A DNA stretch of 64,000 nt from Liolophura sinensis (GCF_032854445.1 NC_088296.1:22621853-22685852); one strand, 5' to 3'. Counted from the stretch's first letter, positions 1 through 10,040 are shown. Notes: generated by a model not told the origin, from the letters alone. A program made the numbers and translations.

Positions 1-244
1 TTTGTGACTTGTGTGAATTGTGTGTTTATCCCATGGTCTTTACGTTGGATTTCCTGGAATACATTCCTTGGGATGCAAAGGTGAACTGGAAACTTGTAAA
101 GACCGGTAATACTGATGTGTATGTTGTTGTTGTTGTTGAACTGTCTGTAAAACTGTACGTCTCATTTTATATATAAAGCATTGTTTACATTGAAATATTG
201 AGTCACTGAATCTGTTTTCTGTTGCCGTTTTCAATACCGTAACA
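1..244 (+). repeat. 5' LTR, right-hand 244 bases only
   Basis: Matches 5113-5357 of the 3' LTR almost base for base, with one substitution near 52 and one single-base gap near 62. It ends in AACA just before the primer-binding site. A TATATAAAG stretch near 168-176 may serve as a poly(A)-type signal in R. The first roughly 773 bases of the LTR lie left of the window. Confidence 0.93.
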
Positions 245-249
245 GAAAT

Positions 250-267
250 TGGGGGCTTGTCCGGGAA
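250..267 (+). other. Primer-binding site, tRNA-Pro type
   Basis: TGGGGGCTTGTCCGGGAA starts five bases after the LTR end. From memory it differs at one internal base and the last base from the classical tRNA-Pro primer site of murine leukaemia virus. It is therefore expected to pair with the 3' end of tRNA-Pro to start minus-strand DNA synthesis. Confidence 0.7.
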
Positions 268-366
268 CTGATTGTTTCCTTTTTGTTTTGCTATTTGAAG
301 TTAAACACAAGTGAGAAGCGATTGCTTAATTTTAACGGTGAATGATTCAGTGGCTAAATATTTACA

Positions 367-2682
367 ATGGGAGATTTTGATCCTAAACAGTTTGTTAATG
401 CGCCCGATCAGGATGTTTTTGAGAGTTTAAAGAAGGAAGACTTGGTTAAGTTAGGGACATTTTTAGGTTTGTCCATAAAGTCTTCATGGAGGAAAAGAGA
501 TATGCAGCATACTTTGTTGAAACATTTAGTGGAGATAGGGAAGTTTGATAGTTCTGCATTATCTGATTATGAGTTCGAGGGTCAGTCTGATGCCGAGCTT
601 AAGTTTAAGCAGTTTGAGTTAAAGTTGAGATTGGAGAAAGAGGAGAGAGAAAAAAAGAGGGAACATGAGATAGAGTTAGAAAAGTTGAAAATGCAGAGAG
701 AGAGAGAGGAAAGGGAGAGGGAAGTGCAGAGAGAGAGAGAGGAGAGAGAAATGCAAGAAAGAGAGAGGGAAAGGGAATTGGAGTTTCAAATGAAAAAGTT
801 AGAGGTTGAGAGAGGTGAGAAACCGGGTCCTTCCGGTAGACAGGATTCAGGATTTGATGTGACCAAATACATTCGGTTAGTTCCATCCTTTCAGGAAAAA
901 GAGGTGGATAAGTATTTTCTGCATTTTGAGAAAATTGCAAATAGCTTGAAGTGGCCTAAAGAGTTCTGGACTATGTTATTACAGAGTGTGCTAATTGGAA
1001 AGGCCAGGGAAATTTACACTCAGTTAAGTGTAGAGAATGCTTCCAATTATGATTATGTGAAAGAGGTAATTTTGAAGGGTTATGAATTGGTGCCTGAAGC
1101 TTACCGCCAGAAATTTCGTAACTGTGAAAAAGGTAGAGATCAGACATACGTTGAGTTTGGTCGAGCTAAGGAGCAGTTGTTTGATCGCTGGTGTATAGCC
1201 AAGAAAATAGGCAAGGATTTTGAAAGTTTGCGTCAGCTTGTGCTGGTAGAAGAGTTCAAGCGTTGTATTCATAATGATGTAAAGGTGTTCGTTGACGAGC
1301 AGAAGGCGAGTACACTTGAAGAGGCAGCCAGTTTAGCTGATGATTATTCCTTGACACATAAGGTTACATACACGGGTAAGCCATTTAATTCATTTATACG
1401 TAGAAATACCCAGTCACATGCAACAGGTAGAGGTAGCTCTACACAGAAGAGTTTTACACCAGGCTCCAGTGGTTCTACAGCTCATGGTTCACGTAGTTCA
1501 GATTGGAATGGTAGTCCTCGAAATAGGGTCACTTGTAATTTTTGCAAGCGGGTAGGTCACGTGATGAGTGAATGTTACAAGTTGAAAAGGATACGGGAAG
1601 CTCAGAATGAGTCTAAGCCCACAGGTCTTTGTGTTGCAATGCACAAAACATTGCCGGAGGTTACATCAGCAGTTAAAAGCAGATCTGAGTTAGCTGATAT
1701 GGGATTGGATAGGATTCCCAAATGCTCTATGGATAGCTTCGCTCCGTTTATCAATTCTGGTTCAGTGTCGCTTAGAAGCGACATGTCTTGTGCTACCCCT
1801 ATAAAGATATTAAGGGATACTGGGGCATCTCAGTCTCTGTTGTTGATGAATACTCTGCCCTTTTCTGAAGAGTCATACTCTGGGGTTCGTGCCCTTATTA
1901 GAGGTGTAGAGTCTAGTGACTTTGTCAGTGTTCCCCTTCATGATATTTATTTGTCATCAGATTTGATATCTGGACCTGTCAGGGTAGGCATTAAGCCTTC
2001 ATTACCTTTTGAGGGTATTCATTTGTTGTTGGGAAATGACTTGGCACATGATAAAGTTACTGTTGATCCCTTAATGGTTGATAAGCCTTCTCTGAATTCA
2101 GTCACAGAGCCAGTTGAAAGCGAGATAGCGGGTTTATATCCGTCCTGTGTTGTTACAAGAGCTATGTCTAGAAAAGTCAGTACAGACCAGGGTAGTTCTG
2201 TTGATTTGAGCGAGGCTTTTCTCAACAACATGTTGGATGGTGATTCTTCCAAATTAGACAGCCAGCAGGAAGTAGATACTAATTTTGTTAGTGGTGATCA
2301 GCCATTTTGTAGGACTGAGTTGATTGCTGAACAACACAATGATCCAAGTATTTCTTGCTTGTTTAATGATGCAGCTAAAGATGGTGAATCTTTACCTGAC
2401 CCATGCTACTACTATGTCAAGTCTGGCATATTGATGCGGCAGTGGAGGCCTCCCGATGTTTCTTTGGAGGATGAATGGGCAGTTAAGCATCAGGTAGTTG
2501 TGCCCAAGTCTTATCGTAAAGACATACTGACCATAGCGCATGAAACGCCGTTAGCAGGTCATTTAGGTGTTAATAAGACCTATCATAAGATTCTCAGTCA
2601 TTTTTATTGGCCAGGAGTAAGGAAAGATGTTACTGAATTTTGCAGGTCTTGTCATTGCATGTCAGTTAGTGGGGAAACCTAA
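367..2682 (+). CDS. Gag-protease-integrase N-terminus polyprotein of the Gmr1-like element
   Basis: This 771-codon open frame is intact. Residues 20-55 resemble a SAP-like helical segment. Residues 76-150 are a highly charged Glu/Arg coiled coil. Residues 165-330 form a capsid-like domain; published work traces the vertebrate SCAN domain to Gmr1-like capsids, and the stretch around VPEAYRQKF looks related. A CCHC zinc knuckle is at C390, C393, H398, C403. The aspartic protease has DTG at 484-486 and a downstream LLLGND at 553-558. The frame then enters the integrase zinc-binding domain (H725, H732, C759, C762) directly, with no reverse transcriptase between. The frame is lost near 2655, within the HHCC-to-core linker, and stops at 2682. 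The start is the first ATG after the LTR and primer site. Confidence 0.9.
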   Translation: MGDFDPKQFVNAPDQDVFESLKKEDLVKLGTFLGLSIKSSWRKRDMQHTLLKHLVEIGKFDSSALSDYEFEGQSDAELKFKQFELKLRLEKEEREKKREHEIELEKLKMQREREEREREVQREREEREMQERERERELEFQMKKLEVERGEKPGPSGRQDSGFDVTKYIRLVPSFQEKEVDKYFLHFEKIANSLKWPKEFWTMLLQSVLIGKAREIYTQLSVENASNYDYVKEVILKGYELVPEAYRQKFRNCEKGRDQTYVEFGRAKEQLFDRWCIAKKIGKDFESLRQLVLVEEFKRCIHNDVKVFVDEQKASTLEEAASLADDYSLTHKVTYTGKPFNSFIRRNTQSHATGRGSSTQKSFTPGSSGSTAHGSRSSDWNGSPRNRVTCNFCKRVGHVMSECYKLKRIREAQNESKPTGLCVAMHKTLPEVTSAVKSRSELADMGLDRIPKCSMDSFAPFINSGSVSLRSDMSCATPIKILRDTGASQSLLLMNTLPFSEESYSGVRALIRGVESSDFVSVPLHDIYLSSDLISGPVRVGIKPSLPFEGIHLLLGNDLAHDKVTVDPLMVDKPSLNSVTEPVESEIAGLYPSCVVTRAMSRKVSTDQGSSVDLSEAFLNNMLDGDSSKLDSQQEVDTNFVSGDQPFCRTELIAEQHNDPSISCLFNDAAKDGESLPDPCYYYVKSGILMRQWRPPDVSLEDEWAVKHQVVVPKSYRKDILTIAHETPLAGHLGVNKTYHKILSHFYWPGVRKDVTEFCRSCHCMSVSGET

Positions 2683-3553
2683 CCAGACAATCCCCAAGGC
2701 AGCCTTGAGGCCTATTCCTGCAATTGGTGAGCCATTCAGTAGAATCTTAATAGATTGTGTTGGTCCACTACCTAAGACAAAGTCTGGAAATCAGTATATG
2801 TTAACCATAATGTGTACTTCAACTCGTTTCCCAGAGGCAATTCCACTAAGGAATATTACTGCCAAGACTGTAATTAAGGCTTTAGTTAAGTTCTTCACCA
2901 TGTTTGGTCTGCCTAAGTCAGTACAGTCAGACCAGGGTTCAAATTTCATGTCTGGTGTGTTCCAACAAGTTATGCATGAGCTAGGTATTAGCCAGTATAA
3001 GTCCTCAGCTTATCACCCACAAAGTCAAGGAGCACTAGAGAGATTCCATCAGACACTGAAAAGTATGATAAGAACTTACTGCTTTGAGACAGGGAAAGAT
3101 TGGGACGAGGGTGTACCTTTGTTAATGTTTGCTGTAAGAGAGTCTGTACAAGAGTCACTTAGATTTAGTCCATTTGAGCTAGTGTTTGGCCATACTGTGC
3201 GTGGTCCACTACAGTTGTTCAAGGAAAAGTTTGTGTCTGGTGATAGTGACAATGTTAACCTATTACAGTATGTGTCAAGATTTCGTACTAAGCTCAACAG
3301 AGTATGTGAGTTAGCCAGAGAGAATCTTACAGCTTCTCAGAAGAGTATGAAAACTAAGTATGACAAAGAGACAGTAAGACGCAGATTTGAAGTTGGTCAG
3401 AAGGTATTGGCCTTACTTCCAGTTAGTGGTAAGCCACTTGAGGCTCGTTATTTTGGACCTTATGTAGTAGACAAGAGGCTAAGTGATCTTAATTATATTA
3501 TTTTCACTCCTGATCGCGCAAATCTAGACAACTTTGTCACATTAACATGTTAA
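2627..3553 (+). CDS. Retroviral-type integrase core and C-terminal domain, frame-shifted from the upstream ORF
   Basis: Homology starts at about residue 11, in the linker after the HHCC zinc finger, so the real protein continued from the upstream frame and the nominal start is not biological. The catalytic triad is D43, D102 and E138 with the canonical 35-residue spacing between the last two. A GPY motif at 277-279 marks the C-terminal module. The integrase inserts the double-stranded cDNA into host chromatin. A further frame break near 3530 separates it from the usual INMLKPY-like ending, which is readable in another frame at about 3541-3560. It could be functional only if the upstream frame break is a sequencing error. 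Confidence 0.85.
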   Translation: MLLNFAGLVIACQLVGKPNQTIPKAALRPIPAIGEPFSRILIDCVGPLPKTKSGNQYMLTIMCTSTRFPEAIPLRNITAKTVIKALVKFFTMFGLPKSVQSDQGSNFMSGVFQQVMHELGISQYKSSAYHPQSQGALERFHQTLKSMIRTYCFETGKDWDEGVPLLMFAVRESVQESLRFSPFELVFGHTVRGPLQLFKEKFVSGDSDNVNLLQYVSRFRTKLNRVCELARENLTASQKSMKTKYDKETVRRRFEVGQKVLALLPVSGKPLEARYFGPYVVDKRLSDLNYIIFTPDRANLDNFVTLTC

Positions 3554-3635
3554 AGCCATATGTAGACAGAGATAGCACTGATCTCAATATTGTACATCCT
3601 AGTGGAGTTGCTTATCTCTTGTTTTCCAGTGCCAA

Positions 3636-4226
3636 GTTGTAAGAGAGAGTTAAAGCGTTTTTTGGGCATGGCAGGTTATTATCGGAAGTTCTGTAGGAAA
3701 CTTTTCATTTGTTAGTGAGCCGTTAACTCAGCTGTTAAAGAAAGGTGCTAAATTCTTGTGGTCCATTGAGTGTCAGAGATCTTTTGATAGATTAAAGGCC
3801 ATGCTAAGCAGCGGCCCCATAACTTGTAGCACCTGATTTTAATTTACCATTTAAGCTAGCTGTTGATGCTAGTGATATATCTGCTGGGGCAGTTTTGTTA
3901 CAAGAAAATGAAACAGATCACGTTGATCACCCTGTATGTTTTTTTCTCTCGCAAATTTGACAAGTGCCAGAGAAGTTATTCGACAATAGAAAAGGAGTGT
4001 CTGTCCTTGATTCTAGCATTACAGCATTTTTGAAGTATATGTGACTTCGTCAAGTTACCCCATTGTTGTGTATACAGATCACAATCCCTTGACCTTCTTG
4101 CACAAACTAAAAGGTAAAAACCGAAGATTGTTACGGTGGAGTTTGCTTTTGCAAGAATTTAATCTAGAGATTAGACACATAAAAGGGAAAGATAATGTGA
4201 TTGCTGATTGTTTGTCACGTGTCTAG
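3636..4226 (+). pseudogene. Remnant of reverse transcriptase C-terminus plus RNase H
   Basis: Readable pieces in changing frames start with LKRFLGMAGYYRKFC, the hallmark of the end of a Ty3/gypsy RT. RNase H follows, with VDASD near 3860, TDHNPL near 4074 and a terminal ADCLSRV ending at 4226. At least four frame breaks interrupt it, near 3700, 3830, 3945 and 4030. The RT fingers and palm that should precede it are missing, so the deletion junction lies between about 3600 and 3640. Only the last 61 codons are in one frame (4041-4226). Confidence 0.88.
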
Positions 4227-4327
4227 TTGGTTTTCTGCAGCTTTGTTTTTAAAGATTGTGGCAAACGTTATTATTATTCATGATTATGAATATGTTAAAG
4301 AAAGTTTTATGCAAAACTTTCTTTCCC

Positions 4328-4339
4328 TGAAGGGTGGGG
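4328..4339 (+). other. Polypurine tract
   Basis: TGAAGGGTGGGG lies immediately before the TGTTATG start of the 3' LTR. This is the expected primer for plus-strand synthesis. Confidence 0.75.
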
Positions 4340-5357
4340 TGTTATGTATGACTATTTAACGTCTTCATGTACTGTTAGTCTGCGGACCTTTGTGTTGTAT
4401 GTTATAAGCATAACAGGCCCTGTTATATATGTACAGTGCGGACCTGGCCGAAAGCACCTTGTTCAATGCTCTGTTTATTTACTGGCTGTTCATTGGCTGT
4501 TAATTCTGTGTGTCTAAGAATAGTTGAATCCACCTGGACCGTATATAAGCCGTGTTTTCTGTGCAGAGTGGAGGTATTTTTGCTGCATCCACTGGGAGCC
4601 AGGAGAGTGTGCGACGCTCTCGTATCGAGTCCATTGTATGTATATGAGCTGGTGATGCCCAGTTTCATTTGGGAGGACAGATTTTTATGCCGACACCGTT
4701 TTTGTACCACAGTAGTACTGATGTCTGGTTTATGTGAATTTCTGCGGAAGTCACGTTTATTGGTGTTCGGATCTTTATTATGATTATACAGTGTTGACTG
4801 TGTAATTTGTTTAACACGCTGACCTCACCTGGCCGACAAGGTCGTCAAGGACTCTAAACTGAAGTTTTCAGTTTTGCAAAGGACGTTCGTTCTGCCACAA
4901 GGTGACATTACTCTACGTCTCTGAACGGCTCGTTTGTGAGCTTCTGCGGGAGCTGTGACTGATCTGAAGTGGATTATACCTCCATGCCTGTATTTACCCT
5001 GTGTTGTGCTCTGCGGGTGTGACGTCATTCAAAGGCTTGACTGTTCCAGTTCTGTGTAACCTGTGTACTGTGTTCGTGTTCGCTAACCTGGCGAAGTACC
5101 TGTCTAGGACAATTTGTGACTTGTGTGAATTGTGTGTTTATCCCATGGTCTTTACGTTGGATTTTCTGGAATACCATTCCTTGGGATGCAAAGGTGAACT
5201 GGAAACTTGTAAAGACCGGTAATACTGATGTGTATGTTGTTGTTGTTGTTGAACTGTCTGTAAAACTGTACGTCTCATTTTATATATAAAGCATTGTTTA
5301 CATTGAAATATTGAGTCACTGAATCTGTTTTCTGTTGCCGTTTTCAATACCGTAACA
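4340..5357 (+). repeat. 3' LTR, full length (about 1018 bp)
   Basis: Begins TGTTATG right after the polypurine tract and ends CGTAACA, giving TG...CA ends. TATATAA at 4542-4548 is a good core promoter candidate, with transcription expected near 4575. The right-hand 245 bases repeat the start of the window. Confidence 0.9.
4542..4548 (+). promoter_or_regulatory. TATA box of the LTR promoter
   Basis: TATATAA sits about 200 bases inside the LTR in a plausible U3 position. The same promoter would lie left of the window in the 5' LTR. Confidence 0.5.
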
Positions 5358-7230
5358 CAACGAGTACCCTTTTTTCTTACTAATTTACATCAGTCAGTAC
5401 GATGAAACTTTGTACTCCTAACTCTTGGGGAAATTGACTTACACATTTATGTATTCATTTATTTACTTGACTGGTGTTTAACGGCATGGCTCCAGAATTT
5501 TACACCTATAAAACTGTTGCGAGTTTTATTTGTCAAGGAAACCGGAGTGCTCGGAGTAAAACCGTCGATCTTTACCTCCTGACAAGCCGCAGCCGAAATT
5601 GCGATGGCTGGATTCGAACACGCGACCTGTTTGGTTACGTTTCTTGCAGACGGCACTCAAGAATTTTTCCACAGTACGATTCATGGCGGTGAGTTTTATG
5701 AGTGTAGAAAACCGGGGTGCCCACCGTGAACTACCAAGTTTTGGGTAGTCACTGATGACCTTCCCCACACGTGATCCACAGGTGTGAACACCATAGAACA
5801 CAATTGTCCTCCAACGAGCGTTAAACTGCACAAACGGCCACACCACTGTCCTTGACCGTATATTGTCAGGAGTGAGAGGACTTGGAATTAGCAAATTACC
5901 CGTCCAAACCCAGTTTTGAACCTGCACCTCGAGTGTCCGAGCGATTAAAAGACATGGTAACTACTCGGTCACAACCCTCTATGTCCGGATAAATTGTTAC
6001 CAGGAAACAGAGAAAGACTGCGTATAAAAAACATACCTTCCCCTTGTTAATCTTCAACAATGCTCTCGGCTCATCTGTACGCCTACAAATGTGAAGCGTC
6101 AGCGTGTTGTATACTATGACAAGCTGTTAACACTTTACACGACTGTGCAGTTTGTGATCGGACTGACTCCTCAGGCCATATTCACATGCACACACACACA
6201 CAGTCCTGATGAATATACAATTACTTCAACGATCGTGACTTTGGGAAAATTTGATCGAATTTGCTGAATTTGATCCATCCATCTGGTCATCTACCGATAA
6301 CAGTTAAGCCTTTCGGAGGATAAGTTTTATTTATTTATTTATTTCATTATTTATTTGTTTGTTGATGAACATCATACTGGAGAATATTTTTCTTATACGA
6401 TGGTCACTAACTTCGCCACATGTGGCGTACAGATATGCATGCAATACACATTAGTGGGAGACAAGTGGACAAACGTACACAGAAAACCATTGAAAAGGCC
6501 ACATGCTTGTAATATTGCAGTTATGGAGTTTTGGAGGACAAGAGTAACCCGATAGCGCCACCATAACCAACAGTAATGGGTTATATCAATCGCTTGAAGA
6601 AATGAGACGCGTAAATGATTATGAATTTATAATATTTGGTGTAATATTTATTACCATGCTCGAGGACTTCACTTATACGCCAGAGGTGAGGTTTATGCGT
6701 AGCGGAAATTGGAGTTTTCTGTTCGCGTGGTACGTGTACGTTATATAACTTCTGAGTGAAGGCACTGACAAAGCGATTCTCGGATTCAAACTTGAGATAA
6801 CTTTGGCAAGGCGCCGGGCGAATGCTGTGAAGTCCGCGAGGACTTGATACAAACAACTAATTATAGAGGAGAATATTTACGCGGGTATGAATTGATATTT
6901 GTCAGAAAATGTGGAAGTTGGATTGATTCTTCTCTAAAGAGCTACCCTCTTTGAATAAAGGTTTCATTCAATCATTCACTCCATCCACCGTATTTTACAC
7001 ATCACAACATTCAGTACGTTAAATCTAAACAAGCCCAAGTGCGTTGCAAAGGCTCCATAGGTCACACTTATATACTGGTGACAGTCACGCAAAGCAAGAG
7101 TGCCACGTGCGCCGAAAGAAGTATGGCAAAACAGTGTATACTCCTTACAGCGCATGCGCTCGTCTCTGCGTTCACTTTAAATCACTGACACGAGTAGACA
7201 AGCTTGACCATTGACGCTTGTGAGACGCAC
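5358..7230. other. Gene-free stretch with old dispersed repeats
   Basis: No convincing coding region. 5455-5700 resembles a diverged SINE (gtgtttaacggcatgg start, and a minus-strand tRNA-like GGATTCGAAC near 5611). 5735-5930 is similar to 9380-9510. A short CA run lies near 6191 and an ATTT run near 6329-6355. Confidence 0.5.
7036..7225. repeat. Imperfect palindrome built from MITE ends
   Basis: The left arm (ggtcacacttatatactggtgacag region, about 7056-7085) and the right arm (atcactgacac...aagcttgacc, about 7180-7210) are inverted relatives. TATACTCCTTACAGCGC lies at the centre. The same terminal motifs bound the element at 35736-36121, but there they face outward. Two ends of one family are therefore joined inside-out here. 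Confidence 0.45.
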
Positions 7231-7442
7231 GTAGGCCTGGCTCAGTTGGTTAGCGCACTAGCGCAGCGTAATGACCCAGGAGTCTCTCACCAATGCGGTC
7301 GCTGTGAGTTCAAGTCCAGCTCATGCTGCTTGCTGTCCACCTCATGAGCCGTTTCCACCCACCAGTGCTGACCACCGTCGTATAAGTGAAATATTCTTGA
7401 GTACGGAGTAAAAAAACAATTAAATAAATAAATAAATAAATC
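7231..7442 (+). mobile_element. tRNA-derived SINE, family A, near full length
   Basis: The Pol III A box TGGCTCAGTTGG is at 7238-7249 and the B box GAGTTCAAGTCC about 60 bases on. The family body follows (cgtcgtataagtgaaatattc), with an AAATAAAT tail. The middle is shortened relative to the copy at 17355. Confidence 0.85.
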
Positions 7443-7540
7443 TTTTCTCCCCCTCCCCCCGAGTTGGGTCTCCGGGGGGGAAAAACGGATAGGACCTCTG
7501 CCCTCTTTAGGAAGAGGAGAAAAGGTCCACATCAGGTTTG

Positions 7541-7772
7541 CTCTTATTTATTTATTTATTTGATTGGTGTTTTACGCGGTACTCAAGAATATTTCACTTA
7601 TACGACGGCGGCCAGTATTATGGTGGAAGGAAACCGGGCAGAGCCCGGGGGAAACCCACGACCTTCCTGCAGGTTGCTGCCAGACCTTCCCACTTACGGT
7701 CGGAGAGGAAGCCAGCATGAGCTGGACTTGAACTCACAGCGACCGCATTGGTGAGAGGCTCCTGGGTCATTA
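7541..7772 (-). mobile_element. tRNA-derived SINE, family A, inverted partner
   Basis: Reads tail, body and B box on the plus strand, so it lies on the minus strand, tail-to-tail with the copy at 7231-7442 and about 100 bases from it. The tRNA head is truncated after the B-box region. Confidence 0.85.
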
Positions 7773-9275
7773 CGGGTTTGCTTTTAATATGCGCTTGGTG
7801 TCAGTGTTGCTGGCGATGATGGTAGATAGAAATTTAAGATTATATAAGAACTAGATTTTATGATATTGGAGGTCAATGTACAAGAACTATATTCAACTAA
7901 TTTAGCAGATAGATAGAAATTCCTTCCACTGCAGTGTAATGTTTTTCATGCACAAAAACAGGTAAAACTTGTTTGAATGCGAAGTGCAATTATTGAGGAA
8001 CATGTGTAACAAAAGAAGGATCAAAAGCAGGTTTTGCTATTTTAATGCGTTTTCCTAAGGGAATTCCCTTTATAATAAAAATATGATTCCGTGAACCAAA
8101 ATAATTTCCACATTTATGGCTTTTAGTTTTGGAGTAGTAAGCTATAACAGAGTATTGTACTGGTTCACGCAATCATATTTATATGTCGAAGAAAACGAAG
8201 TTTGGAAGTTTTGAACTCTACATTGACCATAATATTTCATGGTTACTAAGGCATTGTCTTAATTGGTCCCGTGGTAACGTCCATCTCTTGAAAAAATTAT
8301 GAAGAATAGGATCAGGGGTTCGATTCCCATAGTTGCCTATTTGTTTTTTACAGCTTAACAATGGGGACGTACAGGAGCGGAAGATGAATTTTAACCACAA
8401 AAGACATTATTTTCTTTAATATTTCTTCATAACATGTCCAATATGTTTAAATATATAATTGTAAATCTATACAGGTTATATACAGTATTCTTCCATTGAA
8501 AGCTCAGCTCTATTTGCCTTAACTGACGACATATCCTACAATTATATTGAGGAAGGTGGTATCTGTGTAACAGCTTAGATTCGTCTTAAATGTCTATTAA
8601 AGATCCTCACATATTCACCGTATAATTCACAAGACAAAACGTGTTTCAATTACCGGCATTAGACGGGAAAGGTTATTATCCTGTGCATTACCGGTATGCC
8701 GTAAGATGGTGGTTAGCAACGAATATGTTAGCCTGACCGATTCCATCGGCTATACCTATTACATAACAACCGCCACCGCTATGTGTCATTTCACAGACGA
8801 TCTATCTCCGCGAACAAGTTGGCAATCGACACGGCGATTATTTCCCATCTAGTTGCAAGAGGTCGTTTAGTAGCCTATCATGTTTGTTATGATTGTTTCG
8901 AAAATATCCGTCTATTTTTGTTTGGTTTTGGATGTTCTCATTGCCATAAAACCCATCTACTGTCGAATTTTTTAAACACGCTATCGGCACAATATGACTG
9001 CATTATTGCCGACGTGGCGTTAAACCATTGTCATTCATTCATTTTTTTTCATTTCAGGAGCAATTTGTGTAAGGTATAAGGATGCACTACAGTAAGTAAA
9101 AATATGAGATCGGTTGCCTCCGTAATTACATGCACCGTTCATCTATGTGCCTTGAAGAACGTAGATAGGAAATCATAGTTCTGACAACATGTATACGTAT
9201 AAGATTAAGAACAACAACTGCATCGACATACATAGGAATATGTTACAGTATTACGCCAAACCAGCTCTCTCATTT
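7773..9275. other. Gene-free stretch with a tRNA-like fragment
   Basis: No coding signal. At 8258-8336 there is an A-box-like TGGTCCCGTGGTAACG and a good B box GGTTCGATTCC without a foldable cloverleaf. It is probably the head of a decayed SINE rather than a tRNA gene. Confidence 0.4.
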
Positions 9276-10040
9276 GCATTTATTTACTTTTTTTATTTGT
9301 GTGTTATTTCATGCCACACTCAGGTACTTCTCACTTATACCATGTACGCAGAACCGCTTCACGGGAATGCCCGTCTTAAACCGTCAACGTTTGGCAGGTC
9401 AGTGATGATCTTTCCCACAGAGATCCACACCATATAGGTGTAAGTTGAAGACAAGCAGTCAACGAACATTAGACCACGCGAACGACCGCACGAGGACATA
9501 TTCAGTGATGCCGAGTGTAAACCAAATCTTAATGTGTCGTGGCGTTTGAAAATAATTTTCAGTCATTAGACTTTTAGACCAGGGTCCGCTGCCTGTCACC
9601 ATTGGGCATCCCCATAGCGTTTGTTCATCTTATATGTCCAGGTGGTGTATGGTGTTAACCCTTGGGGTTTGTCAGGTACCTGGTTAAGGGAGGTGATTTA
9701 CACCGGGCACTCCTGTTTCCTCCATCCATAAATGTAACCGCTGTCATGTAAGTAACACGGCATGAAACATCAGTTAATCAATCAATCCTGGTGGAGGACG
9801 TCAATCAAGTACGTAAAGAAATAACAGAACACCGATGATTTGGTTTGCCAATCGCCTGCGGATTTTTCCCGGGCTCTGTTTCCTCCCATCATAATGCTGA
9901 GGCGACCTAAAGGACGGCCTACCTTGACTGCTGACGACCAAATAACCGCCGGTCGGTTTGGGGTATAAGGACGCGGCAGAATGCTTAGGCCGTCCCCATG
10001 ATGCTGGTCGGTGAATATTTTTGAGTACGACGTATGATTT
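9276..10040. repeat. Mosaic of decayed dispersed repeats
   Basis: 9380-9510 is related to 5735-5930. 9660-9775 resembles another interspersed unit ending in gcatgaaacatcagt. 9846-10040 contains family A SINE body pieces (cccgggctctgtttcctccc, ataatgctg, ttgagtacgacgta) rearranged around foreign sequence. Confidence 0.45.

Larger units (their letters stand above)
1..5357 (+). mobile_element. Ty3/gypsy LTR retrotransposon, Gmr1-like, defective, left edge cut by window
   Basis: The order is partial 5' LTR, tRNA-Pro-type primer site, Gag with coiled coil and zinc knuckle, retropepsin, integrase, C-terminal part of reverse transcriptase, RNase H, polypurine tract and full 3' LTR. Integrase before RT/RNase H is the order described for Gmr1-like Ty3/gypsy elements and differs from the usual RT-RH-IN order. 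The RT fingers and palm, including the YxDD site, are absent between about 3620 and 3640, and several single-base frame breaks follow. The copy therefore cannot make a working polymerase. The LTR parts that can be compared (1-244 against 5113-5357) differ at only about two positions, which suggests recent insertion. The left target site lies outside the window, so the target duplication cannot be checked. Confidence 0.93.

Noticed and set aside
605-940. 111-codon minus-strand open frame
   Set aside because: It is the complement of the purine-rich coiled-coil part of gag.
2650-2690. Programmed gag-pol frameshift
   Set aside because: The break falls inside the integrase zinc-finger linker rather than between gag and pol. 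No slippery heptamer is seen, and other breaks follow.
7287-7754. Open frames of 81-96 codons on both strands
   Set aside because: They lie inside the two inverted SINEs. The same short peptide ends recur wherever the SINE occurs.
8258-8336. tRNA gene
   Set aside because: A and B boxes are present but no cloverleaf with paired acceptor ends can be drawn. Like 31419-31503 and 51738-51795, it is more likely a SINE head.
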